This document shows, in pieces, positions 26,633 to 34,122 of a DNA stretch of 64,000 bases. The notes under the pieces were generated by a model, which made no database searches, was not told the DNA's origin, and was given only the letters and a program-made list of their open reading frames with translations. Numbering within the stretch: the stretch's first letter is position 1; each line of letters begins with the position of its first letter. The translations under genes were made by a program, and so were the position numbers. Source of the stretch: Litorimonas sp947503715 (GTDB taxonomy: Bacteria > Pseudomonadota > Alphaproteobacteria > Caulobacterales > Maricaulaceae); the NCBI RefSeq assembly GCF_050271975.1, contig NZ_CP189850.1, forward strand, positions 186,001 through 250,000. Reading direction: 5' to 3'.

Positions 26633-27604
26633 CTAGTTCAGTGTTCTGGCAATCCGAAAACCGTAATCATCATAACGGTAATCCGTGACATAACGAACAC
26701 GCGCTGCCGCCCGCATTTGATAACCATGCGTGACCCAGGACCCGCCCTTCATGACGCGGAATTTACAATCCCCGTCTGTGCGTGGGGCACCTGTACCGGT
26801 TGCGCCTTGATGGTTCGGATTCCAGCAATCCTGTACCCACTCATAGACGTTGCCATAGATGTCGTGAACGCCAAACGGGTTGGCATTGTAATTTCCGACG
26901 GGTTGCGTCTTGCGGTGATAGGGTCCGGTCTCAGCAGAAGTATAGGGCGCCTTGCCGTCAAAATTCGCGACCTTGGCATTGATGCCGCGGCCGTCACGGC
27001 CAAACGGCGTATTCTGGCCAGCACGCGCAACATATTCCCATTCCGCTTCAGAGAGGAGGCGGTAATTCTGACCGGTCTTACGATTAAGCCATTTCAGGTA
27101 GCTCTGCGCATCGTTGAAGCTGATATTGATAACGGGCCGTTTGCCCTTGCCCCAGCCGCCGTCTTTAGGCCGATATCCGTTGCATCCACCATCGGCGACA
27201 CATTTGCCCCAATCATCAAATGTGATTTCATATTTTCCGACTTCGAAGGCGTAATCGATAAAGGTTGTCTTCAGCGGATTTTCGAAACGTGCGCGTTTAA
27301 ACTCAGAACTTGGCGATCCCAATTGTCCTTGGCCGGGTGCGATCACGACCATTTCCATTCCCATGGGCGAACTGGCCGCAGGAAGTGGTGCAGCGGGTTG
27401 AACGACGGGGACGCTGGCGCGAGCAGCTTCCTCTGCCGCACGTCTGGCTTCTTCAGCCCGGCGTTCTTCCTCTGCACGTTCTTTCAAACGCTGCTTCGGG
27501 TAGCTATCGACGACTTCAGGTGTTGTCTGCGCGCAGGCCGTGATGGGCAGGCTGGCGCCCGTCATCAAAAGTCCAAGGACACAGATAGATTTTGTTAAAC
27601 GCAC
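26633..27604 (-). CDS. Secreted formylglycine-generating-enzyme-like (SUMF1) protein
   Basis: The C-terminal 230 residues form an FGE-sulfatase/SUMF1 domain: KRPVINISFNDAQSYLKWLN, YRLLSEAEWEYVARAG, NPFGVHDIYGNVYEWVQD, MKGGSWVTHG and the final YGFRIART. An N-terminal signal peptide and an Ala/Glu/Arg-rich linker (about residues 30-60) precede it. The start is GTG 27604, with GGAGG spaced correctly upstream. No sulfatase is nearby, so a role in another modification, or simply in binding, is more likely than sulfatase maturation. Confidence 0.82.
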   Translation of the reverse strand: MRLTKSICVLGLLMTGASLPITACAQTTPEVVDSYPKQRLKERAEEERRAEEARRAAEEAARASVPVVQPAAPLPAASSPMGMEMVVIAPGQGQLGSPSSEFKRARFENPLKTTFIDYAFEVGKYEITFDDWGKCVADGGCNGYRPKDGGWGKGKRPVINISFNDAQSYLKWLNRKTGQNYRLLSEAEWEYVARAGQNTPFGRDGRGINAKVANFDGKAPYTSAETGPYHRKTQPVGNYNANPFGVHDIYGNVYEWVQDCWNPNHQGATGTGAPRTDGDCKFRVMKGGSWVTHGYQMRAAARVRYVTDYRYDDYGFRIARTLN

Positions 27605-27838
27605 GTTATTTCCTCCCACGGGCGACCCCCAAGCCGCATTAGCGCAATCGCTACGAGTCTTCGATGTTAGACGCCCTTCGTGATGAAAGAGGTGTTAATA
27701 TCGAAAGTCTTCTCAAAGCTTACAGAAGAGAGCTTAAAAGAATCTAACGTAACGGATGTATAAGCACGGGCATTTTCAGGCCAAGGGCGAAACCTGTCAA
27801 CCGCGCCAGCGCAGAGCATGACGCGTTTTTAATGCAAA

Positions 27839-28684
27839 TTAGTGATTGTGTCCGGGATTGGTCCGCGCCAATTTCCGCATCAGGCCCGGCCAGACAAGAT
27901 TATCGCCCATGCCCGGCACAAAAGCGGCTGCGCCCTGTTGATAGACGCGGTCGCCCATCTCCTGCGGCTCTTCGATGAGCAGGTCTTCATGCCCGACGCT
28001 CTGCGCAAAAATCTGCGCTTTGCAGGCATTCTCGAGGAAATACATGCGCAGGAAGGCCGTTCCGCAGGTCGGCCCGAGTGTCAGCGTTCCGTGATTACGC
28101 AGCATGAGGAGCGATTTCGCGCCAAGATTTTCGACGATCCGCTCCCGCTCATCCAGTTCCAGCGCGATGCCTTCATAATCATGATAGGCGAGGTCGTTAT
28201 AAACCTGCATGGACATTTGCGTGTAACGGCGCAGGCCCTTTTTCTGCGCACTGACCGCCATCCCGTAGGGCGTATGGACGTGAATAACGCAACCCGCATC
28301 GGCGCGGGCATTGTGAACGGCAGAGTGAATCGTGAAACCCGCAGGATTGATAAAATACGGCGTCTCTTGGCAGACCTTGCCCTCGCCATTGATTTTGACC
28401 AGCGCTGAGGCCGTCATTTCGTCAAACATGACACCATAAGGGTTAATCAGGAAACGGTGTTCCCCGTCCTCATCCGGCAGACGCGCGGAGATATGCGTAA
28501 AAACGAGATCGGTCCAACCATGCATCGCGCAGAGACGGTAGGTCGCCGCAAGATCACACCGCATCCGCCATTCCGTCTCTGAGACTTTACCTTCCAACCG
28601 TTCGATTTCAGTCGGGTCAGGAATGTTGAAACCGCTCATCCCGCTAATGGCGGCTGAGGCTTTATTCTCTGTTTGGGCATTCAT
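27839..28684 (-). CDS. Class II aldolase/adducin family protein
   Basis: This 281-residue protein has the metal-binding histidines in CVIHVHTPYG and MLRNHGTLTLGP and the catalytic-type Glu in the family position. The family includes fuculose- and ribulose-phosphate aldolases and decarboxylases; this N-extended branch is common in alphaproteobacteria with no defined substrate. The start at 28684 faces the galM-like gene, with 73 bp between them. Confidence 0.83.
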   Translation of the reverse strand: MNAQTENKASAAISGMSGFNIPDPTEIERLEGKVSETEWRMRCDLAATYRLCAMHGWTDLVFTHISARLPDEDGEHRFLINPYGVMFDEMTASALVKINGEGKVCQETPYFINPAGFTIHSAVHNARADAGCVIHVHTPYGMAVSAQKKGLRRYTQMSMQVYNDLAYHDYEGIALELDERERIVENLGAKSLLMLRNHGTLTLGPTCGTAFLRMYFLENACKAQIFAQSVGHEDLLIEEPQEMGDRVYQQGAAAFVPGMGDNLVWPGLMRKLARTNPGHNH

Positions 28685-28757
28685 CTGGATTCTCCCGCAA
28701 AATAATTTTTTACTACTGATAGCTTGCGGAGAGAATTTCGCAAGCTATGGCAAGGCC

Positions 28758-29660
28758 ATGATTTCTGCATGGACATTTGGAACGCTGCCGGAGGGGCGCG
28801 TTGTCACAGCCTATCAGCTGACATCCGAAAGTGGTTTTCGGGCGGTTGTCTTAGATTATGGCGTGACACTACAGGCACTCTATCTGCCGGATGGGAGGAA
28901 TGTGACGCTGGGTCATGACTCGCTGGACGCCTATCTTGACGGAGCTGGATATCGAGGTGCCATCATAGGCCCGAATGCCAATCGTATCGTCGGCGCGAGT
29001 TTTGAGATTGACGGCCAACACGTTGAAGTTTCCACAAATGACGGCGAGAATAATCTTCATAGCGGTGACACGGGTTTTCACACGCAGATTTGGAACGCGC
29101 GGATTGAGGAGGACGTCCTGATATTCTCGCATACGGCTCAGGCGGGGACAGGCGGATTTCCCGGCCATCTATCCGTGACTTTGCGGATCTCATTCCGCAA
29201 CGATACTCTCAGGCTGGAAATGCGCGCGGAAACCAATGCGCCAACGCCCGTCAATCTGACGTGGCATCCCTATTGGAATTTGAACGGCAGGGGGCGGATT
29301 GATGGACATGATTTGAGCGTATCAGCAGACAATCGCAGTATCTTAGAAACAGCACAAACCGTCCCCGTTAAAGAGACGCGCTTCGATTTCCGCAAAGCCC
29401 TGCCCCTCGGGCATGTCCGACTGGACGATAATTTTAAGGATGTGAAAGAGGCAAGATTGAAGGGTCATTCAACCGAATTGAAAGTCACATCCTCCCTCCC
29501 GGATATGCAAGTTTATACTGGCGATGCCCTGTCCGTTCCACGCAGTGGCGTGGCCTTGGAACCGCAATTTCAGCCCAATGATATCAATCTGGATCAGCGG
29601 AGCCTGTTAAGACCGGGCGAGATCTATGACCATTGGATTGCGTATAGGTTCGATATTTGA
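28758..29660 (+). CDS. galM: Aldose 1-epimerase (galactose mutarotase-like)
   Basis: The 300-residue protein interconverts alpha and beta anomers of an aldose in the cytoplasm. It has GAIIGPNANRI, the active-site NNLHSGDTGF, NLTWHPYWNLNG with the catalytic His, and a C-terminal ALEPQFQPND with the catalytic Glu. ATG 28758 is chosen because the open frame upstream lies within and against the preceding gene. The glucan locus is far downstream, so a functional link is only possible. Confidence 0.88.
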   Translation: MISAWTFGTLPEGRVVTAYQLTSESGFRAVVLDYGVTLQALYLPDGRNVTLGHDSLDAYLDGAGYRGAIIGPNANRIVGASFEIDGQHVEVSTNDGENNLHSGDTGFHTQIWNARIEEDVLIFSHTAQAGTGGFPGHLSVTLRISFRNDTLRLEMRAETNAPTPVNLTWHPYWNLNGRGRIDGHDLSVSADNRSILETAQTVPVKETRFDFRKALPLGHVRLDDNFKDVKEARLKGHSTELKVTSSLPDMQVYTGDALSVPRSGVALEPQFQPNDINLDQRSLLRPGEIYDHWIAYRFDI

Positions 29661-29666
29661 TCAGCC

Positions 29667-29793
29667 GTCACACCGACGCAGCAAAGCCGCCCGGTGCCCA
29701 TGCCGTGTTGATCGCGTAACTCTATAAACTGGGACGTGTTGCAAATTCTACGACATGGGCACCGGGCGACCTTTCAGGTCGCGACGGTGTGAC
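29667..29793. repeat. Long intergenic palindrome, GTCACACCG type
   Basis: The ends GTCACACCGACGC (29667-29679) and GCGACGGTGTGAC (29781-29793) match as reverse complements with one change. Inside them CGCCCGGTGCCCATG pairs with CATGGGCACCGGGCG over 15 bases. Overall architecture and size resemble the GTCATCCCGC repeats at 7897 and 21515, but the sequence differs. It lies between the converging galM and ald genes, where it may also terminate transcripts. Confidence 0.75.
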
Positions 29794-29800
29794 ATATTAA

Positions 29801-30913
29801 TTAAATGCAGCTCGCCGCCTCAACCCACTCCAAACCCTGCGCTTCGCCCACGGCCGCATAAGTCAATTTACCTTCGCAAACATTCAACCCGTTCAGCAAA
29901 TGCGGGTCCTCGCGCATGGCGTCTTTCCAGCCCACACGCGCAATGCGTTTCGCATGGTGAAGCGTTGCCGCGTTCAGCGCATAGGTCGACGTACGCGCCA
30001 CGGCGCCCGGCATGTTGGCCACGCAATAATGCACAATACCGTCCACGATATAAGTCGGGTCGGCATGGGTTGTGGCTTTAGACGTCTCAAAGCACCCGCC
30101 CTGATCAATCGCAACATCGACGAGGACAGCGCCCTCTTTCATGATTTTCAGCATGTCGCGCGTGACGACTTTCGGCGCAGCCGCCCCGGGAATCAGGACC
30201 GCGCCAATGACGAGATCCGCTTCTCGCAAGAGTTTTTCGAGAACGGCAGGCGTGGACCGTTCCACATTGGCGCGCACGCCGAATTCATAGGAGAGCTTCT
30301 CCATGACCTCATTGGAGCGTTCCAGAATCGTGACATCTGCCTGCATCCCGACAGCCATAAGCGCGGCGTTATAGCCGACATCGCCGCCGCCAATCACGAC
30401 GACTTTGCCGGAATTCACACCCGGCACACCACCGAGCAGGACGCCGCGTCCGCCATGTTCTTTCTGCAAAGCAACAGCGCCCGCTTGGATCGAGAGACGG
30501 CCCGCGACTTGGCTCATTGGCTTGAGGAGCGGAAGCCCGCCTTTTGGAGACGTCACCGTTTCATAAGCAATACAAACCGCGCCACTTTTGATGAGGTCTT
30601 CCGTCTGCGGCACGTCGGGTGCGAGATGAAGATAGGTATAGAGAATTTGCCCGGGGCGGAGCATGGCCCGCTCAACCGCTTGCGGTTCTTTGACCTTCAC
30701 AATCATATCGCAACCTGCGAAAATCGTCGCGGCGTCCGCTTTAATTTCGGCACCCGCGTCTTTGTAATCCTCGTCCGTTGAGCCGATCCCTAACCCCGCG
30801 CCGGATTGCACCCATAGCTCCTGCCCATCCGCGACAAGTTCGGCGACGGATTCAGGCGTCAGGCCGACACGGAATTCTTGGGATTTGATTTCTGTTGGGA
30901 CACCAATGCGCAT
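29801..30913 (-). CDS. ald: Alanine dehydrogenase
   Basis: Ald interconverts L-alanine and pyruvate plus ammonia with NAD. The 370-residue protein has the N-terminal MRIGVPTEIK, the substrate region EFRVGLTPE, KVKEPQ with the catalytic Lys, catalytic His in YLHLAPD, and NAD-binding VVVIGGGDVGYNAA. ATG 30913 gives the standard N-terminus. It is transcribed divergently from an Lrp/AsnC regulator gene 128 bp away, an arrangement typical of regulation of ald in response to alanine. Confidence 0.94.
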   Translation of the reverse strand: MRIGVPTEIKSQEFRVGLTPESVAELVADGQELWVQSGAGLGIGSTDEDYKDAGAEIKADAATIFAGCDMIVKVKEPQAVERAMLRPGQILYTYLHLAPDVPQTEDLIKSGAVCIAYETVTSPKGGLPLLKPMSQVAGRLSIQAGAVALQKEHGGRGVLLGGVPGVNSGKVVVIGGGDVGYNAALMAVGMQADVTILERSNEVMEKLSYEFGVRANVERSTPAVLEKLLREADLVIGAVLIPGAAAPKVVTRDMLKIMKEGAVLVDVAIDQGGCFETSKATTHADPTYIVDGIVHYCVANMPGAVARTSTYALNAATLHHAKRIARVGWKDAMREDPHLLNGLNVCEGKLTYAAVGEAQGLEWVEAASCI

Positions 30914-31041
30914 GGGACACTCCAAAGCGGTTATTTTTTACGCTCAATAAACGAAATGAATTGGTGAGAATTCCGTATCAGACTTGGTATTTAAAGAATT
31001 TTCAGGATATATTCTCAACTCAGACTGCAAATTTCGGAAAA

Positions 31042-31506
31042 ATGATGACTATTTCAGATATAGATCGAAAGATACTTCACGAACTTCAAACCAATTGCCG
31101 ACAGACCTCCGCCACGATCGGCGAGAAGGTTGGGCTCTCCACATCTGCGTGCCACCGTCGCATCGGGCTCCTCGAAGACCGGGGTCTGATTGAACGTTAT
31201 GCCGCGCGGCTGGACGGAGAGAAACTCGGCTTTGCGATGACATTTTATGTCGAGGTCACATTGGAAGGGCAAAGCGAAGCCATTCTCTCAGCCTTTGAGA
31301 AGGCGGCCATGTCCCGTCCTGAAGTCCTTGAATGCCATCTCATGACGGGACAGGCGGATTATCTCATCAAGGTCGCCGCGCCCGATACGCGCGATTATGA
31401 GCGGATTTACAAACGCGCCATCGCCGCCCTGCCCCATGTCAGTCGCATCCAATCCAGTCTCGTCATGAAAACGGTGAAACGCTGGACGGGTTATCCGGCT
31501 CTATGA
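31042..31506 (+). CDS. Lrp/AsnC-family regulator, divergent from ald
   Basis: This 154-residue protein has an N-terminal winged helix-turn-helix (SDIDRKILHELQTN, then GEKVGLSTSACHRRI) and a C-terminal RAM ligand-binding domain with the SRIQSSLVMKTVKRW ending. Regulators of this family next to ald bind the shared intergenic region and respond to alanine. The upstream AT-rich gap (30914-31041) is the likely target. ATG 31042 or 31045 fits the family start. Confidence 0.9.
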   Translation: MMTISDIDRKILHELQTNCRQTSATIGEKVGLSTSACHRRIGLLEDRGLIERYAARLDGEKLGFAMTFYVEVTLEGQSEAILSAFEKAAMSRPEVLECHLMTGQADYLIKVAAPDTRDYERIYKRAIAALPHVSRIQSSLVMKTVKRWTGYPAL

Positions 31507-31518
31507 CCTCAGAGGTCA
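31504..31518. promoter_or_regulatory. Palindromic operator candidate upstream of the XRE gene
   Basis: TGACCTCAGAGGTCA is a perfect inverted repeat with seven-base arms around a central A, overlapping the lrp-like stop codon and 36 bases before the XRE-type gene. A half site TGACC follows at 31528-31532. A near-identical palindrome precedes the next gene at 32295-32309, which points to the XRE protein as the binder. That link is inference. Confidence 0.6.
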
Positions 31519-31553
31519 TCGCCAGAGTGACCTGTCTCTGATAGGCCACCCCC

Positions 31554-32297
31554 ATGAGTTTCGGTATACTGCTTCGCGACTGGCGCACACGGCGGCGTCA
31601 TTCCCAAATGTCTCTGGCCTTGGAGGCGGAGATTTCGACGCGGCATCTCTGCTGTCTGGAAACGGGCAAATCAAAGCCCAGCCGTGAGATGATTGCCCGC
31701 CTGTCCGATACACTAAACATACCGCGCTCGCATCGGAATGAATTGCTGTCAGCCGCAGGGTTTGCCAGCGCCTATTCTGAGCGGGAATGGGACTCGGAAG
31801 ATCTGTCGGTCATTCGGGACGCCGTCACGCTCATGCTGGACAATCATGACCCGTTTCCGGCTTTTGCTTTGGACCGTCATTGGACACTCTTGCAGTTAAA
31901 TAAGAGCGCGCATCACTTGGTCGGCGCTCTAAGTTTGAGTGTCGGCAGCTCCATGTTGGACGCGATTTCGACTGACGGACCCGTCGCGCAAGCAATTGAA
32001 AATCTGGAAGAGGTGCAAGCGCATATGCGGACGCGCTTACAGGCTGAATCCGCGAAATATGGCGGGGATGCCATTTTGGACGCCGCCCGCGCAAAACTCG
32101 GTCCAGTCGCTCAGTCGCCTTCTGTACAACCCGCTATGGTGCCGGTTATTTTCAAGCTGGGCGACCTCCGCCTTTCGCTTTTTACCGTTCTCGCAAGTTT
32201 CTCTTCCGTCGAGGATATCGCCCTCGCGGATATGAAAGTGGAACTCATGTTCCCCGCAGATGAGTCCACAAAAGCCATTTTAAACGCGGGAGCATGA
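31554..32297 (+). CDS. XRE-family regulator with MmyB-like ligand domain
   Basis: Residues about 1-65 form a Cro/C1-type helix-turn-helix (FGILLRDWRTRRRHSQMSLALEAE, HLCCLETGKSKPSREM), and the remainder resembles the MmyB-like ligand-binding domain (NHDPFPAFALDRHWTLLQLN) found in regulators with unknown lipid-like ligands. It starts at ATG 31554, downstream of the 31504 palindrome, and may repress itself and the membrane protein gene that follows. It is otherwise unlinked to known pathways. Confidence 0.82.
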   Translation: MSFGILLRDWRTRRRHSQMSLALEAEISTRHLCCLETGKSKPSREMIARLSDTLNIPRSHRNELLSAAGFASAYSEREWDSEDLSVIRDAVTLMLDNHDPFPAFALDRHWTLLQLNKSAHHLVGALSLSVGSSMLDAISTDGPVAQAIENLEEVQAHMRTRLQAESAKYGGDAILDAARAKLGPVAQSPSVQPAMVPVIFKLGDLRLSLFTVLASFSSVEDIALADMKVELMFPADESTKAILNAGA

Positions 32298-32309
32298 CCT
32301 GCGGGGTCA
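32295..32309. promoter_or_regulatory. Palindromic operator candidate upstream of the small membrane protein gene
   Basis: TGACCTGCGGGGTCA has perfect TGACC/GGTCA arms spaced by five bases. It matches the site at 31504-31518 in arms and length and overlaps the XRE stop codon, lying 53 bases before the membrane-protein start. Two such sites on either side of the regulator gene suggest a shared operator. Confidence 0.6.
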
Positions 32310-32361
32310 TTGTTTCAATGAATTTGAAGACCTAAGCTAAAGATAAATCAGGGAGACCGAC

Positions 32362-32787
32362 ATGTCAGAGATCAATATTTTTCCGCTCAAACTCTTCGCG
32401 TGGGTTGTGATTCTATTCGGAGCCGTACTTTGTTTAGCAGGATTTACCCTCACACTTGCGCCTGTCGATCTCCTTTATAAAGTCTTCCACCCGGGCGAAG
32501 GTCACGCGGTTTGGGGTGACCATTTGCGGTTCTCGACCGGCTTGATGGGGGCGGTCACTTTAGGCTGGGGGCTTACGTTACTCGCGCTGGCCAAACATAC
32601 GGCGATCATGAATGCGGCATCTGTCAAAGCGCTCTGGGGGAGTGTGACCACCGGTATGATTATCTGGCTGGTCATCGACAGTGTCATCAGCATCGCCAAC
32701 GGGTTTTGGGTCAACGCGCTCAGCAACGCCGTGATTGCCGCAATCTATTTCTGGGCCATCGGGAAAAGCGGCGTTAGGAAAGTCTAA
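32362..32787 (+). CDS. Small integral membrane protein
   Basis: This 141-residue protein has about four hydrophobic segments: LFAWVVILFGAVLCLAGFTL, LMGAVTLGWGLTLLALA, TTGMIIWLVIDSVISIANGF, and ALSNAVIAAIYFWAIG. I do not recognise a family with confidence; the pattern resembles DoxX/DUF-type four-helix proteins. It is probably under control of the XRE protein through the 32295 site. The start ATG 32362 is preceded by GGGAG. Confidence 0.7.
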   Translation: MSEINIFPLKLFAWVVILFGAVLCLAGFTLTLAPVDLLYKVFHPGEGHAVWGDHLRFSTGLMGAVTLGWGLTLLALAKHTAIMNAASVKALWGSVTTGMIIWLVIDSVISIANGFWVNALSNAVIAAIYFWAIGKSGVRKV

Positions 32788-32790
32788 CGC

Positions 32791-34122
32791 CTATTCCTCG
32801 CGTCCGGCCCGCGTCATCGCATCCGTGGCGGGTTTGAGCAGATAATCGAAAACCGAGCGGGACTCGGTCTGCATAAAACTCTCCGCCGGCATGCCGGGTA
32901 TGAGGGTCAGACTGCTATCGAGCCGCGCGAGTTCCTCTTCGGGCACAATCACTTCTACCTCGAAAAATGGAAATCCCGTTGCGGGATCCAGCAGACGGTC
33001 CGGCGAGACTTTCGTGACCGTGCCATAAAGCTCCGGCGTTTTGCGCGCGTTGAAGGCCGAGAAAAGCACGCGGGTGGGCTGACCCACATAAACCTGGTCA
33101 ATGTCCTGCGGCAGGACTTGGGCGAGGACGATTAGTTTTCCGTCGAGTGGAATAATCTGCATCAATTCCTGCCCGGGGGCGACAACACCGCCAACCGTCG
33201 TCACGGCCAAATTGTGAACCCGACCTGCCACAGGAGAAGTAATATCAATCCGGTCCGATTGTGCCGACGCGGCAATGAGTTGTTCGCGGTAGCCTGAGGC
33301 TTCCAGTTCGGCATCCCGCAATTCGGTCAGGATTTCTGATTGGCGGTCCCGCTTGAGTTGACGGATTTGCTCGCGCGTTTCCATAATCGAGTTTTTCAGG
33401 CGGCTGATTTCGGCCTGATGGCTTTGAATGTCACCCTCAAGGCGAAATTCCTCACGCTCCAATACCAGCACGGCGGGCTTTCCGAGAAATCCCTTTTCCA
33501 TGATTTCGCGTTTCGCGACGAGTTCTTCGCGAATTTTTATCGCCTGGTTTTCCTTGGACCGCGTTAGACTTTCCAAGCCGATGATTTGATCCTCAGATTG
33601 AGCAATCCGCTGACGCAATTGAGTCGCTTGCCCTAACGCAGCGGCGCGACGGGCCTCAAACAGACGTTCTTGCCCTTTCATCGCACGACCCACACGGGGT
33701 TGGTCTTGGGCCTCAAGCAATTGCACGGGCCAAGTAATCGTCGGCAGGTCATCGCGTTCCGTTTGCAATCGTGTCACGCGGGCCAGTGTTTCGTTCAACT
33801 GCACATCGGCGATCTCGCGATTAACGTCGAGCATAGTTGGATCGAGCCGGACGAGCACATCGCCCGCTTGGACAGTTTGCCCGTTTTCAACGAAAATCTC
33901 GCCGACAATACCGCCGTCCAGATGTTGTATCGTTTTGGGCTTGCCCTGCACTTCGACAATACCCGTTGCGAGGACAGCGCCGTTGATTTTGGCAATTAAG
34001 GACCACCCGAATACGCCGATGAGCAGTGCGGCAATCGTGCCAAATCCCCAGAGGAGATAGGAGCGATAAGGATCTTTTTCAGTCTCAGATTCAGGGGCCA
34101 TATTTGTGGGGATCATATTCAT
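32791..34122 (-). CDS. HlyD-family type I secretion periplasmic adaptor
   Basis: This 443-residue protein has one N-terminal membrane segment (YLLWGFGTIAALLIGVFGWSL), a biotinyl-lipoyl-like domain (GGIVGEIFVENGQTVQAGDVL), a long coiled coil (about residues 95-290) and the C-terminal beta-barrel region GMPAESFMQT, as in PrtE/HlyD. It bridges the inner-membrane ABC transporter to a TolC-type channel. It overlaps the ABC gene by four bases. No TolC homologue or RTX substrate is in the window. Confidence 0.92.
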   Translation of the reverse strand: MNMIPTNMAPESETEKDPYRSYLLWGFGTIAALLIGVFGWSLIAKINGAVLATGIVEVQGKPKTIQHLDGGIVGEIFVENGQTVQAGDVLVRLDPTMLDVNREIADVQLNETLARVTRLQTERDDLPTITWPVQLLEAQDQPRVGRAMKGQERLFEARRAAALGQATQLRQRIAQSEDQIIGLESLTRSKENQAIKIREELVAKREIMEKGFLGKPAVLVLEREEFRLEGDIQSHQAEISRLKNSIMETREQIRQLKRDRQSEILTELRDAELEASGYREQLIAASAQSDRIDITSPVAGRVHNLAVTTVGGVVAPGQELMQIIPLDGKLIVLAQVLPQDIDQVYVGQPTRVLFSAFNARKTPELYGTVTKVSPDRLLDPATGFPFFEVEVIVPEEELARLDSSLTLIPGMPAESFMQTESRSVFDYLLKPATDAMTRAGREE

